A stretch of 64,000 bases of DNA from Falciphora oryzae (taxonomy: Eukaryota > Ascomycota > Sordariomycetes > Magnaporthales > Magnaporthaceae): assembly GCA_000733355.1 (NCBI GenBank), contig JNVV01000015.1:351320-415319 (forward strand), read 5' to 3'. Below are positions 32,770 through 45,018 of this stretch, piece after piece (the stretch's first letter is position 1; every line of letters starts with the position of its first letter). The position numbers and the translations under genes are program-made. The notes under the pieces are model-generated. The model did no database searches and was not told where the DNA came from. It saw only the letters and a list, made by a program, of their open reading frames with translations.

Positions 32770-35700
32770 GCGACACAACACGAGTGTACATAATATTTTT
32801 TTTTTTTTTTTGTTCTGTAATCCTTTTTCATTTGGTATGTTTCTGATGTTTCTCTGCTGGTTGAAATCACATGTTCGCCGTTTGCGCCCGGCGTGATACA
32901 CCACCCCCGGTGGGAATATGCCATAGCAAATGGGCTTGCACATCACACGCCTTGTCACGCCCCTGACGATCTTCACCGGCAAGCACGGCAAGTGATTGGA
33001 AAAGGAATCGCATAGCTGCATGGGCTGACCCTCCTCCACAATTTTTGTATCTGTTAGATGCACACAACCAACGGATGACCTGGGAAGGGCAAATGCGACT
33101 TGTCACTCTTTTTTTCTTTCTCTCTACTACGTATGCTAGCCGGCAGATGATGCAGGCGCTTCCGCCGGCCTAGGCTGGTTTCAAGATTGTGTCTCAGGCT
33201 CGCTGGGCTTATTTTGGCATCATCCATGGAGGAGGGGTGGGAGTGAAGGGAGGGCAAGGCGACAAGGGGACGGCGGCACAGCGGGAACGATAAGGTGCAC
33301 ACGCGCAAGGCGCACAAACACGCAGCACAGCACAGGGCATTGATCAAGAAGCACAAGCAGGAAAAACCGGCAGCGAAGCGTGGAGATGAGGCAGGGGCCC
33401 AGGTCGAATATTTGCCCCTCCCTCCCTCCGACCGACCCCCTTTTTCATGTTTCCTTTGCTTCCACTCCAGAGCTTCTCGAAGCAAAAAAAGCGCGGGACG
33501 CCGAGCGGCGAGAAAGAACCGGCCCGTCCGGAGTGGGCTTTACGGTGGACAGGCAAGGTGGAGATTTCTAGGGATTCGACAAAACCCAACATGGAACGTT
33601 TTACCGCGCAGCAGTCAGTGGTGGCCCCTCCTTTCTTTTGGTTCCAGTCCCTTGATATGTTCGTTTCCCGTCGTCCAGGGTAAGGTGGGTGCCGCTTGCC
33701 GTCTCGCCGCCGCATGCGCTCGTCGGCCCTGCCTTGGCCCCTTGGCTGTTTGTGTGCCGGGCATGACCATCCGGCGCAGCAGGAGAAAAACAAAGGAGAC
33801 GGTTGACTCCGGAGGGTGCATATGTGGCGGACGTATAAAAACAAAAAAGAATGTTGTCGCGGGGGCGTTGGCCCGTTGCGGTTAGCGGAAGGAGAGCCGG
33901 CGACCGAGAAAGTCATTGTTGATGTGACAAGGACACAAAAAGGCGCCAAACAAAACATGGATGGGGCTCGATTGGGGTTGTCATGCAAACTGCATAAAAA
34001 ATTCTGGAACAGTTATGTGGGCAGGCCGTCCACAACAAAACCTGCGCGGTCCCCCCGCGCCGTGCATAGATCTGTATAGCATTTCCCGCGATGATCTTGG
34101 GTGGCTGCTGAGTGTGTGTTGTTTATTAGTGCGGCGGCAGGCAATCCGGTAATGAAAGGGGGCTGATGTTGACCTCCCTTCCCGGAGCTATAGCAGCAAT
34201 AGCAGCAATAATAGTGCAATGGTAATTTATGAGGATGCAGGTGGATGGTGCAAGATGGTCCCTTTCAGCGAATCATAGGCGGGGGAGCCCGGCGCAACGA
34301 TGGCATCGGAAACGCCGGGTTTTTGTTTTTCTTTTCTTATTATTCTCCTTCTCATTGTGCAACCCGGGAGCGAGCCTTGGACATAACAGCAAGCATGACG
34401 CAGGACTGACGGGGTGGCAGCAGCAGCAAGAAGCAAGCAGCATGCCACTCGCGGTCGTCACAGTCACCTCAATAGCACACACTCCGACGGGACGACATGA
34501 ATTGTCCGTCTTCCGGGTGAGAGATGTCCCCTGCTGGCTTGCCGCACTGCCCGTCACGAGTCATCCCAACTGGCCATTGCCATCCATTGCGGGTGGGGGG
34601 ATGAGACGCGGGTGAGGGGAGAATCCAATCACCGACGCGTCGTCTCGAGTGGCACACAGCAATTTTGATTGATGGACTCTGGATCGAGACGGTGAGCGAG
34701 TGTGGGCTGTAGGTGGGTGTCATTGGGGAGGGCGCGATGAATCCCGTGCTGATTTGATTCTCGGACAATATTCCCGTGCCCCTAGACTGGAGCTAGGTCG
34801 ATAACCAGAGCATGTTCAAGGGTGTCATGCTGTCCAGAGGAGATCACGGTAACGTGCCCAGGCGTGCCAGCTTTCACCTGGGATGCTAGCAAGGCACTGC
34901 GTGCGTGTCGAGTGGTTGCATCGTGTGGCGTTCAATAGGGTCGGCACCAACCACCGGCGCGGGGCCTCCCTCCCTGGTCTTCTGCGAGCACTCTCTTCTT
35001 CATCTCATGGGATTGGATTCCACGAGGTTGTTGGGGGACCTGGGGGGCCTGGACTGGCGTGGCTTTTGGGCGAGTGAGGCAGGGGGTGACTGATGATCAG
35101 GGTACCGCACTAACAAGGCCGGCTGGGCAGAGGCGCAGGACGGGCCACATCCGGTATTAGTGTGGTTCCCGCCATCCTTGTCTCCGCACACACAATTGGA
35201 CATCTCCTCCGAAGCCGTGCGGCCGTTCATCTCCATCAAAAAAAAGAAAAAGGAAAATATCGATTTCGCTCTTGCGAATCAAGTGCCACCGCCAGGATCA
35301 CCATCAACCAACCTAGGGGCCGTGCAGAGCTGCCAGCCGTGGCCCGAGCGCAAAACAATCGTCTGGTTTTTTGTATTTTCCTGTAAGCTTGGTTTGTGTT
35401 TGGTCGTTTTTGGTACCTTGCGCATGCCAAAAAAGCAAGCTGGCCAAAGTTGGCCTTGCCGACGACTGAATGATGGGGTGCGACTCTGTGCACATCAGCT
35501 TATCCCTTCGCGGCAATGAGGCGTGCCGATCGGCCTTGTTAGCACAGGGGCCGGCGCGCGCCGTCAATGGTCGCTACACCCGAGAATTGGACGACTGCCC
35601 GCTTGCATTTTTTTTTCCTTCTTCTTTTCTTTTTTCTTATTCTGCTGTTTATTCTCAGCCTCTCGTTTCTTTGATCCCTTCTACATCTTGCAGTGCAGAT

Positions 35701-38700
35701 GTGGGCCGACGGCGGTGTGCAACGAACCACGGGATGTGGGATGTGGGATCACCGCCTGCATAGAGAGCACACAAAGAAAAAGCACTGTCCTCTTGGCGCA
35801 ATTGAGAATCGACATGTTCGGGACTTCGTTCGTGCTGCGCACTTCTCACCGCGTCGCGGGGATGGATGGGTGAGTGAGGGAGGCATTGATGTCGTTCAGG
35901 CCGCAGCTGGAGACACTGACGCGTGAAACCCCAAACCTGCAATCCTGCGAAATACAAGCCGCGAAATACTCTCCGCCACGGCGGGTGTGGCCTTCGCTTT
36001 TGGAAATTTGGAACGCCCGCTAGCCCGACAAGGTCGCCAGCCGACCCAGGCACGGGGCGCTCGGGAAGCTCGCACCGGCCGCTCTGCGCTGGGGCCCTGT
36101 TTAATTCCCCTTTTGGGAACGCCCTCATGGTGCCATGGATTTCCCTGCATGGCCCCTTTTTTCAGGCCGTGACAAAACAAGAGAGGCGAAAAGGGTACGT
36201 CCCTCCACACAGGGCACCATCAACCTCGAGCTTCAGAGTTGCAGTTGCGGTTGCCGCCGGCCCGCATGTGTTTCCTCGTCCGTCCGCGATCCGTCAAGAT
36301 AATGAAGGCGGGCGGGGGAGGAGCTGATGCACAACACGGTTGAAATTAAACACCACCCTTCTGCCGCGCCGTCAGACAAGACTGGGGGGAAAAGGCACCA
36401 AAGACAGGGAGTCTGCCTGCGTCCTGCATAGCGAACGGAGCATGTTCATGCGTTAGCCGCGCCGGAGGCAGATCCTCCCCAATCTTTTCCCCTTGCCCTC
36501 GCTGCCGGGCCGTTCGGCAGAGCAGAAGCAAAGAAAGCATGAGGTGGCATCCAAACAGAGAGGCGAGCGGAATTGCCACTGTCGGGCTGTCTGTCCCGTC
36601 CGACTGGAGAGAGAGAGAGAGAGCCTGAAGAGGGCGAAAAAAATCGGCGGACAAGGAATTACCTACGAGACGGGCCGTTGGGGACGACAGGAAACGAACC
36701 TATCCGATTCCACAGGCGGCGGTCACAAAGGGTCGCCTGGGCTGCTGTGGCGGCAGGCGCTGTGCGAGGCCGTCCGGAAACGAGAAAGCCAAATCAATTA
36801 AGCTCCCCACTCTTTCGGACGGGGAAAGGGCCTTGGTACCCCAGTTTTTTTGGTCGTCGTCCATCTCTGCGTCAGTGCTGGTCCCTGCAAATCAACGTGA
36901 TCTGGTGCGTCTGTCCCCGCCCCGTTCTGCTGCGCTGGCAAAACAACTCTTCTCTCAGTGAGTGTCCCCCAGCCTTTCCGTCGGCTCAGGTTGCTCACTG
37001 TCTCGCGATCGCCGGTTGATAACACGCGGCCGTGGCCAACCAGCGGGTGGCAGTCGTCTCCATCTCTGGCTCGGATGGATTGTTTACTATTTTTTCCCTC
37101 AATTTTCTATTCTGCCCGAGCCAACCCTGGTCGCCATGTCTGTGGTGGACGTCGATTGTTGCTGCACAAGCCGGCTTTGTCGTCAAGGGCAGTGGTCTGG
37201 CCCAATCGTCGCCTGCTCGTGGATTCCCTCGACATCCAGAGACAAGCCATAATTCACAACATTAACGGGGCCTTTTTGCATGCACGCTGATCGGCTGGCA
37301 TAATCAACGACTCAGATGGGGTGTTCTAGACAACGCCCGCCTCTGCCGCGGCGTCTTGCAATTGCAGCGGACTGGACTGGGCTGTCTTTGTAATGTGCGG
37401 CCGTCAAGTCTGGCCGACGACCATCACATCACCACTGGTCTGGTGGTGCTTGTGCAGTCTGGTGCAACACGGGCTCTTTAGATTTGGTTGGGCACACCAA
37501 CAATCTGGATCCTTCCTGCCAATTCGCATTTTATGCTGTCTCTGTCCTCCCCGATCCCTTGCTGGCGTGTTTGACGATTGGGGCCTTTTATTTTCCATGT
37601 GCCCCGAACCGTGTGCAATCTTGTTTTCTGCCCTCCACGAGTCGCCCCTGGTCGTCTGGCGCAGAAACTGACACCCCCGGCATCCTTCTAGCGAGATTGG
37701 GGACACCCCGGCCCCCCCTATCGACATCCATCTCTCAGCCCACACCCCAGTCGAGCACCTTCATGCTGCCGCACAGCGACTCCCGGCGGATTCGCCCATT
37801 CTGTGGTCCCAAGCCCGCCAACGCCAACCCAATTGAACGACTCCGTCCCAATCCACCTCTGACGATCCGTCTGGAATTGGACGGTAAGCTGGCCAGTTTC
37901 GGGTTTCCGACCCTCTCCCTGCGAGCGGCGTTTCTTGTCGTCTTGGGTCCTCTCTTTCTTCAATTCCATGCATCATTGTTTACGACGCCCGTATTTCTTT
38001 TCAACAGCCGCTGCCAGCCCGAGGACGCCCGCCCGCTGGAAGGCCCCTGGACCCGACCGACCCGCTTGATGCATTAGGCATCGGTCTGTGCTGCGCACTG
38101 CTTGTCGAATGCTGAATCTTGCGAGGCGTGGTGCAGGCCGACCAGAGACATTGGTGCACACAGACACAGACAGCGTGCCCGCCGAGCCAGGCACACGCCC
38201 CCCCCAGGAGCCCACTTCTGGACAGCACACCTCACAGCAAGCACCGCACCGCACAGAGCAGAGCAGCCAGCCCACTACTGCGAGTACACCTGTGCTAGCA
38301 TGGCGGAGAAGCCCACGCTTTAACGTGAACTTCGCGATCCCTTGCCCTCCCCCGTCTTTCTTCGAGCCCGCTACGGGCCAACAGCGGGCCAGCCAGCCAG
38401 CCACAGGCACGTACTTTCTTTGTCCGCCGGCGCGGCATTCAAACACGTCGCACGGCACCGTTTCGATTCCCCAGGCTCATCGCGCGAACCGTTGCGTTGC
38501 AGGCTGCAAGGTGAATAGCGATCGCGGTTCGACGCTCGCTGTCTTTCGTTGTCGTGGCCGCTTTCGTTTGCGCCGGCAGAAGCAGCAGTAAAAAGGACTC
38601 ACCCGCCAGCGTTGGAATCGCCAGGGCCCAAGCTCGACTCCTCCCACCTGTGTCAATTCCCGAACGAAGCAGAACTGATTGACGGGACCCGCCGCCCGGC

Positions 38701-39226
38701 TCCCTGGACCTACGCCCCTGGTCCCCTGGCCCTGCACCCTTTTTTAATCATCCCAAAAAAAATCGTCAGGAGCTTTCCAGGGGTGCTCTGGTCCATCTCC
38801 CTCTCTCTCTTTTGATCGCCCCGTCTCCAGTCGTTCTTTTTGTCCCCCTTTTCAGGAAATCCAAGCCACATACGCACGCCTCTGGATACCTCGAGCAGAA
38901 GTCGTTCTTTTCCCTCGACCTCCATCTTCAACGGGAGATACCCTCCTGCAGCCTTGTTTGGCTCTGATACCTCCTCACCGCGTTTTTGCCCACTAATCCT
39001 GCCGCGGCCCTGCACCAGCCAGTCCACCTGAATGCCCCCGTAACCGCTGCAAGCTCTTTCGACAAGAGCTTCTTCCACCCAGGGCTCAGGTCAGTTTGTG
39101 TTGGCGCGGCTCCCTCCACGGACTGGCCACGCTGACCAGCTGCCCGCAGGACGGCGCCTCTGTTTGTTGCAGAGCGAAAAGGGAGCGTCGACGAACCACC
39201 ACAGCGCCGTCACCCACACCGCAGAA
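32770..39226. other. 6.5 kb region without a recognisable gene, upstream of IME2-type kinase
   Basis: After the transporter stop there is a T run at 32795-32811 and no supportable full-length gene up to 39226 on either strand. Simple repeats include GA at 36607-36623 and AGCAGCAAT near 34190. The right 1.5 kb is CT/CCA-rich and holds apparent splice signals (37884-38007), as expected for a long 5' leader of the kinase. TATAAAA-like sequence is at 33827. The size is large for this gene-dense window. Confidence 0.5.
37763..38069 (+). CDS. Possible small spliced ORF (60 aa) or leader intron
   Basis: An ATG at 37763 opens 40 codons up to a strong donor (GAC G|GTAAGC, 37884). A pyrimidine-rich acceptor TTTCTTTTCAACAG ends at 38007, and the joined frame stops at 38067-38069, giving 60 residues rich in Pro, Arg and Ala. 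The intron would be 124 nt. The splice signals look genuine; the coding potential is weak. The intron may simply interrupt the 5' leader of the IME2-type kinase 1.2 kb downstream, with the ORF acting as an upstream ORF. Confidence 0.25.
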
Positions 39227-41667
39227 ATGACGGTCGCACACGATCACGGCCACCGGTCGTCCTCGACCCATCCCCCGGCAAACATGCTGGCCCTCGAGGA
39301 TAGGTTCGAGGTCCTGAAGGAGATTGGAGATGGAAGCTTTGGAAGCGTGGCTCTGGCCCGCGTCCGCACAGCAGGATCCAGCGTTGCCCGAAGGGGCACT
39401 GTGGTAAGTTGACCACCATGACTTGAAGCATCTCTAGTGCCAGAAAATGGGCACAGAGGCGGCGACTGACTGGCACACGTTTGCTCGTTCAGGTTGCCAT
39501 CAAGACGATGAAGAAGACGTTTGAGTCTTTTACCCCCTGCCTGGAGCTCCGCGAAGTCGTTTTCCTGAGGACGCTGCCCGCCCACGCCCATCTCGTGCCG
39601 GCCCTCGACATCTTCCTGGACCCCTTCAGCAAGAAGCTGCACATCGCCATGGAGTACATGGAGGGAAACCTCTACCAACTGATGAAGGCTAGGGAACACA
39701 AGTGCCTGGACAACTCCAGCGTCAAGAGCATTCTGTTCCAGATCATGCAGGGTCTGGAGCACATCCACGCACACAGCTTTTTCCACCGCGACATCAAGCC
39801 CGAGAACATTCTGGTGTCGACAAATGGCCACCAGGAATCCACCACCTCGTTCAGGCGGTACTCTTCCCTGGTCAACGGCGCCTCCTCGCAGGCGTACACG
39901 GTCAAGATCGCCGATTTTGGCCTTGCCAGGGAAACGCACTCGAAGCTTCCGTACACGACTTACGTTTCGACAAGATGGTACAGGGCACCCGAGGTGCTCC
40001 TGCGGGCCGGCGAATACTCGGCTCCGGTTGACATTTGGGCTGTGGGCGCCATGGCCGTCGAGGTGGCCACCCTGAAGCCGCTGTTTCCCGGTGGCAACGA
40101 AGTTGATCAGGTCTGGAGGGTGTGCGAGATTATGGGCAGCCCGGGGAACTGGTACAACAAATCTGGTGCAAGGGTAGGTGGCGGCGACTGGAGGGAAGGA
40201 ACAAGGCTGGCTGGAAAGCTGGGTTTTTCGTTCCCCAAGATGGCACCGCACGCCATGGACACGATCCTGCAGTCACCTCAGTGGCCTGCCTCTCTGAGTC
40301 ACTTCGTCACCTGGTGTCTCATGTGGGATCCCAAGGCCAGGCCAACCTCCACGCAGGCTCTGGCCCACGAGTACTTCAACGACGCTGTCGATCCCCTCAG
40401 GCCCAAGTCGTCAGCCTCCAGGATACTTGGCCGCAAGCATTCGGACCTTCGTTCTGGATCCAAGGACTCGGCCTCGTCCACCCCCACGTCATCGAAGCCA
40501 TCGTGGTTTAGGAAATCGCTCATCGGGCGGAGCGAGAGCAACGACAGCACTCCCCCGCCGCCCGTTGCCAAGGACGTCTCGCCGAGGCCATCGCCGCCCG
40601 TCCACACCGTGTCCGAGACCTCGAACCCGAAGACCAAGCCCGCCGCGTCCAAGAGGACAACGTGGACTAACGGTCCATCGAACGTCGCGCCGATGCCCAT
40701 TCTCCCGTCGATCAAGCCGATCTCGCCCCTTTCCGACACGGTCACGGCCCAGGCCAAGACGCCCTCGTACAACGATTCGTATGCCAATGGGGCCACTCAG
40801 CGTGGTAACGAGAAGGCTTCCAAGAAGATTGGCCGTCAGCTCTCGGTCGCGTCGAGCACGAACAACTACGCCGAGATTCACAGGCAGCAGGCCGAAAGGG
40901 CTCTGAACGGGAATGGTGGGCTTTCGTCACCGCCGAGCGCGCACAAGGAGAGCTTCTTCTCGCACCTGCGCAAGAGGGCTCGCAGGTTCTCAGGAAGGCA
41001 CCAGACTCCCATGTCGCCCACCTCGGACGACGTGGAGGCCCAGGCAGGATGTGGTCCTTGGGGCAGCAACCGCTCCTCCATGGTCATCGACCAGCCGGCA
41101 CCCGTTCCCAAGGATGGCGTGTACGAGGCCCACCACGCCTCGGAGGCTCTGCTACCGCCCGCAGTGCCTGTGCACAATCTTAATGCGAGTACGAGCACCC
41201 TGAAGAGGCACCATTCCCTTCCTCACCACCAGCCGAGGTCTGTCGACAACCTCATAGCGACCAACCGCACTGGCGCTGGTGGACCCGTATCGAGCCGGAC
41301 GAGGAGGGCGCAGGCTGTCCAAGGTGTTCACCAGTACGACGCACCGGACGAGGAAGATGAGCTCCTGGATGAGGTGCTTAACTCGACGCAGAAGGCTATG
41401 AACCGCCTTGATAAAGACCCCAAGCCGCTGGGGCGGTCGGCCAGCAGCGTGGCCATTTCGAACACGAACCCGTACCCGACCCCATCGCCCTCGGCCAATG
41501 GCAACTCGGTTCTGTTCGGCGACGGGCAGGAGGCCGTGACCCCCAAGCCGCTCAACCTCAACAAGAAGACGGCGGCTGAACACAAGTGGCCGACGCCGCC
41601 GTACGAGGAGAGCGAGTGGGCTGCGTCCGCTTCGGCCAGCATTTGGGCGGCAAGCAATCGGTTCTAG
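39227..41667 (+). CDS. ime2: IME2/RCK-type serine/threonine protein kinase
   Basis: Two exons, 39227-39403 and 39493-41667 (intron 89 nt), give 783 residues. The kinase domain spans about 27-350: glycine loop IGDGSFGSV (33-41), K63 in VAIKTMKK, HRDIKPENIL from 157, DFG at 200-202, and the activation segment LPYTTYVSTRWYRAPE with a T214-x-Y216 motif. The TTY motif and the insert after PGGNEVDQV identify the RCK group (IME2, MAK, Crk1). Between HRD and DFG is a fungal insert (HQESTTSFRRYSSL). The C-terminal 430 residues are Ser/Pro-rich with many SP/TP sites. In yeast Ime2 drives meiosis; in filamentous fungi relatives affect sexual development and light or nutrient responses. A 6.5 kb gene-free region precedes it, which suggests complex transcriptional control, as for IME genes elsewhere. 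Confidence 0.9.
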
Positions 41668-44600
41668 AGGGACAACCACGATTGCTTGTGGCCCGCCTAC
41701 CCTTGTCTGAATCAGCATTATCGTTACTTACCAGCAACATCACACTCATCGACACTGGCGCCACATCAGTTTTTCTCGTTCGACTACAGAGGTTTCTATT
41801 TTTGCAACATGGGACGGTGTTTCGGCGTTGAAGCACGCTTGTTTCTTTGCGTCTCTATATGGGGTGGCCTGGACAATTGCATTCGTTCGTCGCTTCTTCT
41901 CTTCAGCCGTTGTCGTGGAACGCTTGTTCTTCTTCTCCCGGCAACTTTGTCTTCCACCCATTTGGCGTTTGCCACCGTTTTCACCTTTTCTCCCTTCATG
42001 ACAGGACCGGTGTCCACTGCTAAGCCATTGCGCGGCCATCATCGCATGCATGGTGACTTTTTTTCTCTTCTTGGTCTGATTCTCAGCGCATCGTTTACCA
42101 AGCGAAGAACAGTAAATGCCGCGTCATTGTAATGCACTGACGAGACTTTTGAGGGGTTTTTGTTTTCTACCAGGCCCTGGAACGTTCGAAAGCGCCTTAT
42201 TTCTTTTCTGTCTCTTATTCCTTGATCTACGTCCAATGTTTACTTCCTCGCCTGGACTTGTTACTGTCTGCCAGTTTTCGTTTGTTTGTCACTTTCCGTC
42301 GAAAAGAAAAATACCCATATAGATTGTACGGCTGGCCCCTTTTCTTGAAATAAGAAGCGGAGGCCAGATTGCCAGGGCATCATATCCCCAGATATATGCA
42401 CTGTTTTTTTTTTCTCGAGCTTTTTTCATTTGTCAGATTTCTCCCCCATGTGGGTTCATTTTCCGTCTATTATTTCTCATGTCAATACCTATAGCAGGCA
42501 AACCTAGCAATCAGGGGGAGGGAGGGGACAAGGGTGTCTTGTTAGTTAGATCACTCTTCTGTTTGCCCAATCATGCCTTTTTGATCTCAACTCAGACGGA
42601 CTTTCCACACTATCCACATCCTTCTCCTCTCCCCCCCCTCTCTCTCTCTCCTCACTTGTTCAAGGGCGTGGCCTGCACCGTGTTCCCAGCCGCCACCTTC
42701 CTACCCGGTGTTCCGTTGCTGGGGTTGTCTTGTCTTTTGGCAGTTGGCAGCCGGCCCGTCCGCCCCCGGCCTCTTCCTCCTTTCTCCCCTATATTTCCCC
42801 GCTATATAGACCGTCTATGTTCGTTTCGCGCGGCAGCTTTTGAGCCTTTTATTTTTATTTTTATTTTTTTCCTTTTTCTACCACTGCATCAGAAAGGGGG
42901 TTCGGGAAAAGCTATCTCGTCATGGGAGGTCTGAACTCCCCAGATCATCTTGTCTATCTTCTTTGCCATCTTGCTGTTCAGCCTTGCCTTTTCCTTGATT
43001 CTCCTTTGTCGATTATCTCTGTCTCACACCTTTTCTTGTATATGAAGGGGTAGTGTGTTTTTTCTTATGCCTCTAGTTCCTTGTGTACTATCGGGTTTCG
43101 AAGCACCGATCCCCCTAGGAAGACCGGCCCCAAGAAAGTAGGGGTTCGGTTGGTCCGGGGGAAGGTGAGGGGATGATAATTGGAAGTGCAATGCGAGAAT
43201 ATGCGATGCGATGCTGCGCCGTGCCCGTGCCCACTTGTGCTCTGATGGTGTGATCGTTACAGCTTTTCTGGTATATGCTGGGATATGGGGTGTGTGATGG
43301 CTTGTGGTTCTGCATCCTTCTCTGTGTGCGTTGCATGGCCTCCACCTCGCCACATGCTGGCAGGCTACTTGTTTATCATGGGAATTTATCTGGCCCGAGA
43401 TTCCTACGTCTTTCGTAGACCTAAACACACTCCTTCTCCTTCCGACGCGCCCATCCTGGTAGGCCGTCGAGGCGCAAGGATCTATCCCACCCGAGACACA
43501 GATGCCCCATGAGCGCTTGCATACCGTCCACCTCGCCGCATCTGGTGAGGCTGTGAGCCGCGAGCTTCCATCCGGGGCGTCACGTGTCTTGGCGGCCATC
43601 TCCCGCCGACGCCGTCCCATCGGTGTTTCCGCACACGCGTGTTTTCTGAGACATAAACAAACCCATGGATGATTGGCCTTTTCCCTTGGGTTGGGCGGGC
43701 TCTGTGCGCAAGGTCAGACTTCCCGCGTTCTGCAATGCAAAACCGGCTGGAGTGACGTCGGGAAGACAATTATCGGATGAAGAAGCGATTGGATCGAGAA
43801 CGCGGGCGCGGTGCCTGCAATTGGGTTGGGCTGCTGACAACGCACGCACGTCTCGCACCTTGGGATGCCTCGGGGGCAGTGAAAGACGATGGAAGGGTTG
43901 AGCTGAGGCGGTGCAAATGCAGCGACGCAGTCAGTGATGCAGCGGGCTGGCAGAAATACTGCTGCCTGCCACGCCAACACCAGACTGGAGGCGCCCCTCC
44001 TGCCGTTTTAGGGCGCAAAGAGGCTCTCAGAAGCAAGGATACGAAGGAACTCCGAGGAAAGATGCGACGGGGGCGTCGTCATCCAGCTGAGGTTACGAAG
44101 AGACAATTGCGAGCTGGGCCACCTTAGGCAGACTTTTTTTTTTTTCTTCCGTTTTGCGCCCTTGTCCGCTTCTGGTCCAGAAGCGTCGCCTGTCGAATTA
44201 AGAGGCGTTTTGTTCGCATTCCTGCGAGCTGCAGAGGAGAGATTGGTTTGAGCGGGCGGGGGATTCCACAGAGCCAAGCAGAAAAAAAAAAAAAATAATA
44301 CGGCAGAACATCAGAGAAACACCAGACGCACCAAGAACCAGGCCTCAAGTTCTCACCTCGTCAGACTCCTCCGCCAGGGCTGTGCCGACTAAGCTGATCA
44401 CCGATCGACAGGAGAGAAGACTGGAAAATTCGAAGCTCGACCTGCCTTTTGCTGCTGCGTCTGCGCCAAAAACCCGCCTTTTCCGTCTCACGCCCCCGCC
44501 CGCGCGCAAGCCATCAGACGACGGCTGCCGCACGCGCGCGCGCCGTTTGCCCCTCACCACCCAAAGTTTGGTGTGAGCCGGAGTTCGCCATCGACGAGGA

Positions 44601-45018
44601 CATCAGTCGCGTCGACCGTCCCTCTCGCCACCAGCCTCGGCCAAGCTCCGCTTCACCGGGGTCTTATCTCTTTTTACCTCTACTGGTACTGAGCAAACCG
44701 TACTCCTTTTTGCTGGCTATATCCTGGCTTGGCGGATCTCCACGCCCGGGGCTCCATCTCACGGAGGAGGGCGCCGAACTCAATCGGGCGCTTGCGCTTG
44801 AGTTGTTGTTTGGCGCATGCCGAGCAGGGCATCCGGACTGCGTTTGTGCACTGCCTTTTTCTGAGCCGGGCTTTCCACCCCTGCTTTGCTTGCCCGGAAC
44901 AGCTGCGTAGAGCCGGTTCAAGGGGCCCCGCCCGTCCGTCCTCCGGCCTCGTCATCGCCGGACCGGAGATATCACAAGCGAACACACCATCCGCCAAAAC
45001 CAACACCGGCCAGACACC
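41668..45018. other. Intergenic: kinase 3' end and Hsp70-like promoter
   Basis: 3.35 kb with no recognisable gene. The left kilobase is T-rich with CT runs (42637-42650), probably 3' UTR. The right half is GC-richer and ends in a CT/CCA leader. A minus-strand stretch at 44008-44110 has mildly coding-like codons but no valid start. Confidence 0.5.

Noticed and set aside
43024..43620. 198-codon minus-strand ORF
   Set aside because: Arg/His/Pro-rich chance translation without GC-ending codon preference; lies in a long intergenic region.
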